From G963662905 sp965230045 (GTDB taxonomy: Bacteria; Bacteroidota; Bacteroidia; Bacteroidales; WRLA01), in NCBI GenBank assembly GCA_965230045.1, contig OZ245940.1:4340001-4404000 (forward strand): 64,000 bases of DNA. The letters are read 5' to 3'. Position 1 is the first letter of the stretch; the number at the start of each line of letters is the position of its first letter. This document shows, piece by piece, positions 8,376 through 16,266 of this stretch. The position numbers and the translations under genes were made by a program. The notes beneath the pieces were generated by a model. That model saw only the letters and a program-made list of their open reading frames with translations. It was not told the DNA's origin and ran no database searches.

Positions 8376-8517
8376 AGTGCTTGCCCAAAAATTTTGCCCT
8401 GCTTCAGGCGTTCGTCATCAATTACAAAACTTTTTATAATAAACTCATTCAGCCTTTGGGTGCCCCACTTGCGAAAATCGGTTGCCTGAACCGAGTTAAC
8501 CCGCTATCCCACTCATT
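8376..8517 (-). pseudogene. Remnant of a RhuM-family (virulence RhuM) gene
   Basis: On the minus strand the frame reads VG*RVNSVQATDFRKW and continues GTQRLNEFIIKSFVIDDERL, then KQGKIFG, the conserved core of RhuM-family proteins. The Tyr of the expected GYRVNS motif is a TAG stop, and both ends are missing: upstream sequence is unrelated, and downstream the frame runs into the antisense of the WYL gene. About 47 codons are recognisable. RhuM genes are often found with restriction-modification loci, consistent with a former defence cassette here. Confidence 0.75.
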
Positions 8518-8554
8518 GAAGAATTCTTTCATGGCCTCAAACAGGGGTTTTTCG

Positions 8555-9670
8555 TTAAAACTTATCAGGTTCATTGATTAGTTTTTTAAGTTCATTTTCA
8601 AGTTCGCCAACTGTTGGCAAATTCGATTGAATTTTTTCGGGCAACTCATGAAAAGTAAATTCACTAATTCCTAAAGGTTTATTCAAATCACGTAGTGCAT
8701 ATTCCACATCAATGGCATTTTTGGTCTTACAAAGAATGATACCAATAGATGGATTATCCATATCAGCTTTCAATAAGTCATCCACAGCGGAAAGATAGAA
8801 GTTCATTTTACCGGCAAATTCAGGTTCAAATTCCCCCATCTTCAGGTCAATCACCACATAACAATGCATTCGTAGATGATAGAAAAGTAAATCTATTTTT
8901 CGTTCCTTTTGGCCAATCATCAGAGGGTATTGCCTACCAACAAAGGCAAAACCTTTTCCTAACTCCAGCAGGAATTTTGTAATATTTGCGGTTAATTGTT
9001 TTTCAAGTTCAAGTTCCTGAACTTCCCTTTCCAGGCTAATAAAATCAAATTTATATGGGTCTTTCAGGGTTTCGCGCGCTAAATCACTCATGGGTTTGGG
9101 AAGGGTTAACTTAAAGTTGTTCTGCGCCTTACCTGTTCTTTCGATAAGCTTAGTTTCAAGTTGCAATTCAAGCACATTTCTACTCCAGTTGTTATCGATG
9201 GTTTGCCGAATATAAAAAAGCGCCTCATCAATTGTTTTGCAAGCGGTCAAAATAGCTATATGATGCCTCCATGGGACTTTAGCTAACACAGAATCCTGCG
9301 GCAACAGTCCACCAGCTTGGAGGACAATTGTATTTGCCACTTTATCAGTACCCTGAAAAAATCCACCAGACTGGTGGACAATTGCAGAACGCTTATAAAA
9401 CAGATAAAACTTACGCATGGCATATAGGTTAGATCGCGAAAAACCATTGGTATCTGCAAATTCCTTCTTCAAGTCATGAGCAAGATTTTCCACTATTTTG
9501 GCCCCCCATTTATTAATGGCTTGCTTTTCATAAATACTTTTTCCAATTTCCCAATAAAGCAATATCATCTCGGTATTAACCGAAACAGATGCTTTTAACT
9601 GAGAACTTCGAATGCGGTTTTTCAATGATATAACCCAATCCTTATATTCTTGATCCATATCTGTTTTCAT
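8555..9670 (-). CDS. YhcG/DUF1016-type PD-(D/E)XK nuclease
   Basis: This is a 371-residue protein. The N-terminal DUF1016 helical domain runs from about 10 to 170 (LLYWEIGKSIYEKQ, GFSRSNLYAMRKFY). The C-terminal nuclease domain (about 210-350) has the motif RKIDLLFYH followed by VVIDLKMGEFEPEFAGKMNF, giving the D...D-x-K core. The family is linked to restriction, retroelements and defence islands; the substrate is uncertain. A variable insert (about 95-130) holds two similar pieces, AIVHQSGGFF and TIVLQAGGLL. The gene stands alone between two copies of the 3' end of the WYL gene and is followed by the RhuM remnant, so it was probably acquired separately. Confidence 0.9.
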   Translation of the reverse strand: MKTDMDQEYKDWVISLKNRIRSSQLKASVSVNTEMILLYWEIGKSIYEKQAINKWGAKIVENLAHDLKKEFADTNGFSRSNLYAMRKFYLFYKRSAIVHQSGGFFQGTDKVANTIVLQAGGLLPQDSVLAKVPWRHHIAILTACKTIDEALFYIRQTIDNNWSRNVLELQLETKLIERTGKAQNNFKLTLPKPMSDLARETLKDPYKFDFISLEREVQELELEKQLTANITKFLLELGKGFAFVGRQYPLMIGQKERKIDLLFYHLRMHCYVVIDLKMGEFEPEFAGKMNFYLSAVDDLLKADMDNPSIGIILCKTKNAIDVEYALRDLNKPLGISEFTFHELPEKIQSNLPTVGELENELKKLINEPDKF

Positions 9671-9733
9671 ATTTTACTAAAAAACCCAAGCAATTAAATC
9701 AAAATTATCTGCCTGATACTTATCTGTATCTTG

Positions 9734-9916
9734 TTACCAATCAGTCTGCAAATTAGCAATAATTCTCAAGGCTATCAAAACATCCTGCCTGTTTCTAAAA
9801 CTTGTACCAGCAACTGATCTCAAAACAACAAAGGCATCAGCGCCATTGCCTGTGATGAAACTTACTGCATTAATTGATGTTTCTGATTGCCCTTCCGGAA
9901 GCATTATGGATTGCAA
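9734..9916 (-). CDS. Doubtful 60-residue open frame
   Basis: This short frame (MQSIMLPEGQSETSINAVSF at the start) lies 63 nt upstream of the nuclease gene on the same strand. The composition is protein-like, but no family is recognised and no clear ribosome-binding site is seen. It may be a small partner of the nuclease, a gene remnant, or chance. Confidence 0.25.
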   Translation of the reverse strand: MQSIMLPEGQSETSINAVSFITGNGADAFVVLRSVAGTSFRNRQDVLIALRIIANLQTDW

Positions 9917-10002
9917 AACTTATGGCTGACATAGGATAATGGTCAAACAACTATTTGGGCAAAGGCCGCGCATTTCAGTTTCGCTTATTCCGCAACCTCA
10001 TC

Positions 10003-10164
10003 CACCACAGCCAGCAGCTCATAAAAGAGGAGGACGACCGGCACGAATTCCGTTTTCACCTGACTATTAATCCGGAACTGATCCGTGAAATACTCAAATG
10101 GGGTAAAAACGCCGAAGTGCTGCAACCGGAAAGTTTGAGGGAGATGGTGGAGCAGGCGCATTAA
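10003..10164 (+). pseudogene. Duplicated 3' end of the WYL regulator gene
   Basis: These 162 bp match the last 162 bp of the WYL gene (8212-8373) without indels, with roughly a dozen substitutions by eye, and share the same stop position. The translated end is HHSQQLIKEEDDRHEFRFHL and onward to VEQAH. There is no helix-turn-helix or WYL domain upstream, so it is a fragment and not a working gene. The two copies are direct repeats flanking the nuclease gene. Confidence 0.9.
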
Positions 10165-10562
10165 ATGCAAAAAAAGCGCTAGTTTGTATCTTTAAACACA
10201 CTCGTTTTGACTCTGGATTTCTTTCTTTAACCGCTCGCCCAACGCCATGTGTTACCAGTTTCGTTTTGCGATTAATGGTTTTGTTAGATATCCATTCCCA
10301 AAGAAACAACTTCCACATCATGGGATTTTCTGACCCAAGCAGTACGCCAGCAAAGGGCAATGGATAATAACAATGAAAGGCTCCTTGTTACTTTCAAAAA
10401 ATGCGCCTGACCTAAAAAAATTCCAATCACCATTCCGCAACGTGCCACCCCATCAAGACAGGACTGTTTAATGAAAAGCGTGTAATTTAGCCCTGTACTA
10501 AAAATGGGGAGCCTACAGAACAGCTTAAAGTTTAACTAGAAGTTGGATTTTTCAAAAAGAAT
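10165..10562. other. Geneless spacer, probably decayed
   Basis: I see no supportable gene. A minus-strand frame within about 10200-10360 (PFAGVLLGSENPMMWKLFLW and on) looks protein-like and may be the end of a decayed gene, but I cannot assign a family. A short stretch near 10493-10515 (CTGTACTAAAAATGGGGAGC) faintly resembles the leader of the WYL gene. Confidence 0.35.
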
Positions 10563-12605
10563 TCATGAAAATATTTTTAAGTACTTCTTATTGAATTCCT
10601 TATTCTTCCTGTCATCTTTTTTAAATGAATTTAACTCGTATGTAATATCTTTTTCACCTTTAATCTTCCATCTTTCCAAGGCAAAATCAATCAGCTTAGT
10701 TTCTCTGATATCATTAATGCACATGCTAATTTTATTCCAATATCCTTTTCCCTTATTTTTTAGATCAAATAATTCAGATATTACTTTTTTTGCATCATTT
10801 AATATTTTAACGAGTTCCATTACCTGAAGTAATGGAACAACCTTACCTTCATTCAATTTATTGTTCAAATAATTTATCTTTTCGGTAATAATAGCATTTG
10901 ATTGCTCTTGGTTTCGTTTAAGTCCCATTAAAACAAGATTACCAAGCCGCCTCTTTTCAATATAATCCCTATCAAAATACCCATCTTCAGACTTTTGAGC
11001 CCATATATGCTCAATAGAAAAGACATCATTCTTATTTGTAGCTGTAGTTTTTTCTTTTTCTTTCTTTGATAAAATATCTTGAATATTGAAATCACCTTTT
11101 GCATCTTTGCTCCTAAGGTATATTTCGTAATTACCAAGAAAATAGCGCAACCCTTGTCTCCATTTATAGTAGTCAAATACTTCATCATCATCTAAAACCA
11201 AAGCATTGATAAATACTTCTTGTGGGCAATTATTTTTTATCTCATATAGCAGCTCATCTTCCACTAAACTATAGATATTATTTGATACTACATTATTACT
11301 AAACGTATTCTTTGGTTTCAAGGGTAAATCACTTGTCCAATCACTGTTATTATAAAAGAAATTTGACAGATAGAAGAGTGTGGCCTGTCCGGAATCTGTC
11401 CTTTTCCTAACTTCAGGAAGAATGTAAATACGAAAATTAAATTTTTCAAGGAGCTCAAGTAGTTCCAAGACCTTGATTGGCGCTTTTAATACTTTATTCA
11501 TAATTGCCAGATATAGTGGCATAAGAGACGCAAATGAATATTGAGTCCGTAAAAATTGTAAAGCAATATTTATTTTGTTCTTTTGATTACCTTTATATTC
11601 TTCAAGAAAAACGTGCTCATTATAAAAATATGCATAATGCTTGGCCGATTCTTCTATAAACCTTATAAAGCTCTGTAGTTTCATTATCTTTCCTGCATCC
11701 GGTTCACTTTTGGACGAGAAAATTTCTTTTAGCCGTTCATATGTTTCCCTGCTTTTTTCTTTATCAGGATCCATAAACACAATAAAACAATTCCTTAAAA
11801 AAGCATCTTCATCCTCATTATCAGTTTTGCCTGAAAGACTAAGATATTTTAGAATACGCAACCATTTTAGATTAATTTCTTCCTGTATTTGGTTTAGATC
11901 GAAAATAGTACAATAGTAAATAAAATAATTTTTAACCTTTTCAAGTTGTGACAGTGTTTTACCTCGATTATTGATAACTTCAAACATGATTCCGATTTCA
12001 CGTTTATCAACGCTAGGAAGATAGATTAGAAACCGTAACTTAGTAACTATAGTCTTATATAAAAGTTCGATATCTGAGCTGCTTCTAAAATCATTTTTAA
12101 TCCATTTTTGAAAGTATGCATATGCCTCATTTATAAGTCGCTGGGACTTATTCTCCTCAATTGACTGAAAATTATTTTCAAAAATCATTGCATAAAAAGC
12201 ATCTCTAGTTTCGTTATTAGGCTGCAATACAGCCTTCTTTGCACCAATAAAGCCTCTTGATATAAAGTTTTCTGCAATTTCTCCTTTACCTTTGAAATCT
12301 AATTCTGTATTGCTTATTACAAGTAATAATATAATTAATGATGTAAGTCTTTGCTGACCATCAACAATCTCAAAAACTATAGTATCATTCTCATTGGTCT
12401 CGGTCAAGACTAGAGTCCCGGTATAATGAGAATGCTCCTTATCTTGTACATGTAAAATATCTTCTTTTAAATCTTTTAGGTGTTTTTCTTCCCATGAGTA
12501 CCCCCTCTGATAATCTGGTATTTTAAAAAATCTGTCTTTAAATATTTCATTTAAAGAATAAGCATTTTTAAAGCCATCCGTTGTTGATCTTTTTTTCAAT
12601 TCCAT
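10563..12605 (-). CDS. GmrSD-like DUF262/DUF1524 restriction protein
   Basis: The 680-residue single-chain protein has an N-terminal DUF262 domain with IPDYQRGYSWEE (29-40) and VDGQQRLTSL (81-90), a ParB-like nucleotide-binding/hydrolysing signature, then INNRGKTLSQLEKVKNYF (211-228). The C-terminal DUF1524 domain has the HNH-like motif SIEHIWAQ (H533) followed by RLGNLVLMGLKRNQEQSN (553-570). Proteins of this layout (GmrSD, BrxU, SspE relatives) are type IV or modification-dependent restriction enzymes that cut modified phage DNA. It runs in the same direction as the DUF2779 gene 84 nt upstream. The domain assignment is sure; the target modification is unknown. Confidence 0.92.
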   Translation of the reverse strand: MELKKRSTTDGFKNAYSLNEIFKDRFFKIPDYQRGYSWEEKHLKDLKEDILHVQDKEHSHYTGTLVLTETNENDTIVFEIVDGQQRLTSLIILLLVISNTELDFKGKGEIAENFISRGFIGAKKAVLQPNNETRDAFYAMIFENNFQSIEENKSQRLINEAYAYFQKWIKNDFRSSSDIELLYKTIVTKLRFLIYLPSVDKREIGIMFEVINNRGKTLSQLEKVKNYFIYYCTIFDLNQIQEEINLKWLRILKYLSLSGKTDNEDEDAFLRNCFIVFMDPDKEKSRETYERLKEIFSSKSEPDAGKIMKLQSFIRFIEESAKHYAYFYNEHVFLEEYKGNQKNKINIALQFLRTQYSFASLMPLYLAIMNKVLKAPIKVLELLELLEKFNFRIYILPEVRKRTDSGQATLFYLSNFFYNNSDWTSDLPLKPKNTFSNNVVSNNIYSLVEDELLYEIKNNCPQEVFINALVLDDDEVFDYYKWRQGLRYFLGNYEIYLRSKDAKGDFNIQDILSKKEKEKTTATNKNDVFSIEHIWAQKSEDGYFDRDYIEKRRLGNLVLMGLKRNQEQSNAIITEKINYLNNKLNEGKVVPLLQVMELVKILNDAKKVISELFDLKNKGKGYWNKISMCINDIRETKLIDFALERWKIKGEKDITYELNSFKKDDRKNKEFNKKYLKIFS

Positions 12606-12689
12606 AATTAGTTAATTTTAGTTAGTTATACTTTTTTTTCAATCACTAATTCTAAGGGATTAGCGCTTGTATTTGATTTAATTCAGAGT

Positions 12690-14660
12690 TCACGTCCCCA
12701 CCAAATCCACCACAAAATGCTCATAGATCATCACCATGGCGAGGGTGTCCAGTTCGCAATATTTTAAAAGTGCGCCGCTGAGTTCTTTGCGCTCCTTGTC
12801 AGTCATATCGGTATATTGCAATTTGCCATAGGCAGTCAGTGCAGCACCGCCATTATCAATATCCTTAATTTCGGAAATGGTGTTTTCAATTTCTTCGGCT
12901 GTCCACTCTTCAAAGAGATGTGGCAACATTTTATAAGGGTTGATCACTTCGCCATTTTCGATATGCAGCCAGATATGTTCGCCCGGAAAGTTTTTGCTGG
13001 TGATGTTGATGTCTCGCAGCTTCCGGCCATATTTATTTTGCAAATATTTGCTTTTGCCCAAAACGGCGGGCAGCACTGCTTTGATGGAATTGGATCCTTT
13101 GGTTAAGGGATTGTAATAGAAATCCTTGACCAGTTGGCATAAATCAACCATATCGCGCTCCCCTTTCCATTTTATGGCACTGTCTTTTTTGGAATGCGTG
13201 ATGCTCCGGATAAAATCCATGAGTTCGTCCTTATCCGGCTCATCGGATTCCAGCAATTGCACGAAAATAGCATTCAATATTGAGTTTTCGTGATTGGAAT
13301 AGCGAAAAATGGTACCCTGATCGTTTTCAAGGGCTATTTTTAGTGCCCTGGTAAATTCAAAATTCGGAAAATAGCCGGCTTTATTATTAATGTATTCTGT
13401 GGCGTGCTCTATCCTGCCATCCTTATCGCATTTGTGATGTGAAAACTGAAAGCCCACCTGTTCGTAGGGCCTTCTGCCTTTATTGAAGGGCAGTGCCACG
13501 CTACTTGTTTCAAAATCAATAAAATGCAGCGGATACCTGAAGGAATTGATTTCTTTTTGCAATCCTTCTTTATCCACATAAATATCTTTATCGCCCCGGA
13601 CTTCTTTTTCGATCTGGATCCACTGCCGTTCGGATGCGGTTAAACGATACGCTGATTCCTCGTAGCCGATTAAATCCATATTGAGCTCATCCATAAAATA
13701 ATAGCCCTGTTCCCAGAGTTTTCCACCTTTATTGAAATTCCATATTTCATATGTTTTTGGTTTGTTGAATTCGATATTTGTCCATTTAAGCTGTTTCTCA
13801 AAACACTCTTTAAATCCGGAGCACAATCCTTTTGTGTCCTCATCTTCCTTTGTTGCCCGAAATTCGCAGCCCTTGCAAGCCGCATAGCTTGTTGGCGCAT
13901 TGGCATAGATATCTTTTTCGTACAATTCCTTCATCCAATGAATGGTTTCCTCAAAAGTCCGGTTTGGATCATGAGGGTATTTGTTATGGATGATGTCGTG
14001 GATAATCCCACTGATATTGGTACGGCTCAGCACGGAATCGCCCAACTCCTTCTTTGAAGCAACAAGCTTTTTGATACCGGTGCGGTTTCCGGCTTTTTTT
14101 GTGATACGGAACAACTGGTTCAGCCCATCAATACTGGCGGCTTTGGTTTTATCGGCCATCATGATCCATGATGATATTTCCCATTCCGGAAAACAAAGCT
14201 GCATCACATATTTCTGAAAAGCAATATCAAAAAGGTAGGGTTTCCAGCTTTTGACTATGCCTCCTCTCTTCCCAATAAAAATATTGTCGTCATCGGGATC
14301 AAAGGACTTGGATTTCACCTCAATCAGCTCCACTTTATTCCCTTTCTTTCTCAGGATATCCGTTCTGATAAACAGTCCATTACAGAGGAATGCCGCTTCA
14401 TAGATGATCACATTGTCCTGCTTGAGGAGTTCTTTGGTTCTTTGCCAGAGCTGCTGATAATTTTCTTTATCCTTATCGATCAGATGGCCGCCGGGGAATT
14501 GCATCCGCGCCATTTCTTCTACCTGAAAGCCACCATGAGCAAGCGCTTCGAGAAATGGATCTTCAAGTTTTTGGTTGGCATATATTTCTTTGCGGGTGTA
14601 ATAGAGCTTGTTAGGACATTCAAGCCCAAGTTTGAATCGGGATTTGCTTAGTACTCTCAT
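12690..14660 (-). CDS. DUF2779 protein: PD-(D/E)XK plus DEDDy exonuclease
   Basis: This is a 656-residue protein. The N-terminal half looks like a Cas4/RecB-type PD-(D/E)XK nuclease, with GLFIRTDIL (D101) and ELIEVKSKS (E114, K116). One Cys near the N-terminus (C15) and four in a later cluster (C262, C265, C280, C286) could hold an iron-sulphur cluster as in Cas4. The second half is DUF2779 with an RNase H-like exonuclease pattern: HFIDFETSS (D382, E384) and near the end YCELDTLAMV (Y634, D638). It therefore probably processes DNA or RNA with two nuclease centres. It lies upstream of the GmrSD-like gene in the same direction. The fold calls rest on motifs; the function is unknown. Confidence 0.85.
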   Translation of the reverse strand: MRVLSKSRFKLGLECPNKLYYTRKEIYANQKLEDPFLEALAHGGFQVEEMARMQFPGGHLIDKDKENYQQLWQRTKELLKQDNVIIYEAAFLCNGLFIRTDILRKKGNKVELIEVKSKSFDPDDDNIFIGKRGGIVKSWKPYLFDIAFQKYVMQLCFPEWEISSWIMMADKTKAASIDGLNQLFRITKKAGNRTGIKKLVASKKELGDSVLSRTNISGIIHDIIHNKYPHDPNRTFEETIHWMKELYEKDIYANAPTSYAACKGCEFRATKEDEDTKGLCSGFKECFEKQLKWTNIEFNKPKTYEIWNFNKGGKLWEQGYYFMDELNMDLIGYEESAYRLTASERQWIQIEKEVRGDKDIYVDKEGLQKEINSFRYPLHFIDFETSSVALPFNKGRRPYEQVGFQFSHHKCDKDGRIEHATEYINNKAGYFPNFEFTRALKIALENDQGTIFRYSNHENSILNAIFVQLLESDEPDKDELMDFIRSITHSKKDSAIKWKGERDMVDLCQLVKDFYYNPLTKGSNSIKAVLPAVLGKSKYLQNKYGRKLRDINITSKNFPGEHIWLHIENGEVINPYKMLPHLFEEWTAEEIENTISEIKDIDNGGAALTAYGKLQYTDMTDKERKELSGALLKYCELDTLAMVMIYEHFVVDLVGT

Positions 14661-14902
14661 CTTTTTTGATTAAGGCAATTTATTTTGGCAAAGGCATATG
14701 TCGCATCAAAGCAAGATGCACTTATCTGCGAATTGGACAATATACGAAATATTTAATTTAAATTGATATGAAATAAGAGAATGCAACGAACGAATAACTC
14801 CATTTTGAATCCCAGCACAAAGGCATCTTAATCAGATTGCATTTTCAAACCGCATGGCTGTAATCTGATATAGGTTGATTCACAGCACAATTACCAATGG
14901 AT

Positions 14903-15058
14903 TAGATAGTTTTTGTCCATAATATCCGATCTCAGCGTTATTCTCGGTATTGAAACCAGTCATCCCGAAACTTCGCGGACTCCTTATTTTCAATACCGAG
15001 AATGCCTCGACCTCGAACATTCTGAACCAAAAACACGACTTTATAGACGAACTCTAGA
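14903..15058. repeat. Foldback (MITE-like) repeat, copy 2
   Basis: A perfect 16-bp inverted repeat, ATTCTCGGTATTGAAA (14940-14955) and TTTCAATACCGAGAAT (14988-15003), is nested in a longer imperfect one whose ends read TTTTTGTCCATAATATCCG and GACTTTATAGACGAACTCTA. It is closely similar, in opposite orientation, to the elements at 18151-18287 and 56645-56783, and shares its TAGAGTTCGTCTATAAAGTC end with the element at 499-651. Confidence 0.85.
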
Positions 15059-15130
15059 TAATCAAAAATCATCGAATTATACCCCATCTTATATACAAAC
15101 CAGCCCTTTACATAAGTTTATAAGGAAATT

Positions 15131-15284
15131 TAGATTTCTCCCGGCAACACTCCGCTTTGCTTTGTGTTTTGGTCGAAATGACCGTTTTTTATTGTCAGGA
15201 TGCAGGAGTCCTGCAAAACAACCTTTAAGAAGGTCATTTCGATGGAAGTTTATGCCTGAAAGGCATTGCCGACTGAGAAGTCTA
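15131..15284. repeat. Second type of foldback repeat
   Basis: The outer arms TAGATTTCTC and GAGAAGTCTA enclose the inner arms GGTCGAAATGACC (15171-15183) and GGTCATTTCGAT (15233-15244). This matches the common Bacteroidota intergenic palindrome built on AGATTTCTC...GTCGAAATGAC. It is non-coding and differs from the neighbouring element at 14903. Confidence 0.7.
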
Positions 15285-15319
15285 ACTTGATCAATTCATA
15301 AACTACAAACAAAATTATG

Positions 15320-15350
15320 TTTGTGGTTTTCTAAATAATTTTTAACTTTG
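15320..15350 (+). promoter_or_regulatory. Bacteroidota promoter of the small secreted-protein gene
   Basis: TTTG (15320-15323), a 19-nt spacer, then TAACTTTG (15343-15350) match the TTTG/TAnnTTTG consensus at the usual spacing. The start codon of the next gene follows about 80 nt later. Confidence 0.6.
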
Positions 15351-15431
15351 AAACACTGACAAACAATTAATAGAATTTTATTTCAAATCTTTTAAAATTA
15401 ACCACTTAATCATTTAAAAATCAACAATGCC

Positions 15432-15878
15432 ATGAAAAAAACTGTAATCAGAACAATGATCCTTTCCTGCATGATCCTGTGTTTTCAGTATTTGAATGCC
15501 CAAATTTATTCTTCACAAGAAGATATTATTGAAGATTTTGGAGAAGATTACAAACGCGACACAACGGATTCCGGCACTGAATATTTAATTTTTCATGATG
15601 AACAAGAAACTGATGCCAGTGGTGAATATCAACGTATCCTTGTTTGCTACTTCATCCCTCTCGAAGAAAAAAACAAAAAAATATGCTATAAAGTAGATTA
15701 TATAGAACCGGTTTCCGAAATAAACAACTGGATCAAATATCTAAACGGAAAATATGTTCCTGAAGACAAAATGGAATGGATTGATTATGAGAACAACGTA
15801 TTATATTCCGTACAAAAAGACAAAATGGAAGATGCAGACATCGTTTTGGTTCGCGCCATAGTACATTCGGACGATTAA
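15432..15878 (+). CDS. Small secreted protein of unknown function
   Basis: This 148-residue protein starts MKKTVIRTMILSCMILCFQY, a signal peptide likely cleaved after LNAQ. The mature part is acidic and contains YLIFHDEQETD, YQRILVCYFIPLEEKN and MEWIDYENNVLYSVQ. I recognise no family; similar short periplasmic proteins are common in this phylum. It stands alone behind a consensus promoter and between foldback repeats upstream and the peptidase gene downstream (388 nt). Confidence 0.7.
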   Translation: MKKTVIRTMILSCMILCFQYLNAQIYSSQEDIIEDFGEDYKRDTTDSGTEYLIFHDEQETDASGEYQRILVCYFIPLEEKNKKICYKVDYIEPVSEINNWIKYLNGKYVPEDKMEWIDYENNVLYSVQKDKMEDADIVLVRAIVHSDD

Positions 15879-16006
15879 AAACAGCAAACAATAATGGCTG
15901 TAAAACCAGGCTTAGAAAGACATAATAATCATTAGCTGTTCCTTAGTCTGCTTTAATCGCAAACGCAAGCCCACTGCGGACAAAAACCACTACAAATGAA
16001 TGGAAC

Positions 16007-16063
16007 GCCTGATTTTTGGCACACAAAAAAAATAAGCTGTTTCTTTGTGCCAATAATCAGGGC
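16007..16063. repeat. Long imperfect inverted repeat
   Basis: GCCTGATTTTTGGCACA on the left pairs with TGTGCCAATAATCAGGGC on the right around a loop containing A8. No T-run follows on either strand, so it is not a standard terminator. It lies in the 388-nt space between the secreted-protein and peptidase genes, which otherwise contains only the promoter at 16149. Confidence 0.55.
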
Positions 16064-16148
16064 TTCCTTCTCCTTGTTTCGTACTGCTTTTTATAACGGG
16101 TTTTATGAATAAAACAGGCTCCATCTGATTTATATCCAAATAATTTTC

Positions 16149-16190
16149 TTGCACTACACATATAAATTACATATCTTTGATGTATCTTTG
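16149..16190 (+). promoter_or_regulatory. Promoter region of the papain-like peptidase
   Basis: TTG (16149-16151), 20 nt, then TATCTTTG (16172-16179) match the consensus. A second perfect TATCTTTG follows at 16183-16190, so two overlapping start sites are possible. The start codon is 76 nt downstream. Confidence 0.55.
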
Positions 16191-16266
16191 ATTTCGGAAG
16201 TTTCAACAAGGAAATGCTAATTCGGGCAAAGCCGGATAGTATGGTCACCAAATAAAACGCAGAACC

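Noticed and set aside
9955..10164. Small independent regulator gene
   Set aside because: It is a copy of the last 162 bp of the WYL gene with no DNA-binding domain.
10563..12605. Two separate GmrS and GmrD genes
   Set aside because: DUF262 and DUF1524 motifs lie in one uninterrupted frame, so it is a fused single protein.
14913..15290. 125-residue open frame
   Set aside because: It runs through two palindromic foldback elements; the translation is not protein-like.
16007..16063. Terminator
   Set aside because: The stem is good but no T-run follows on either strand.
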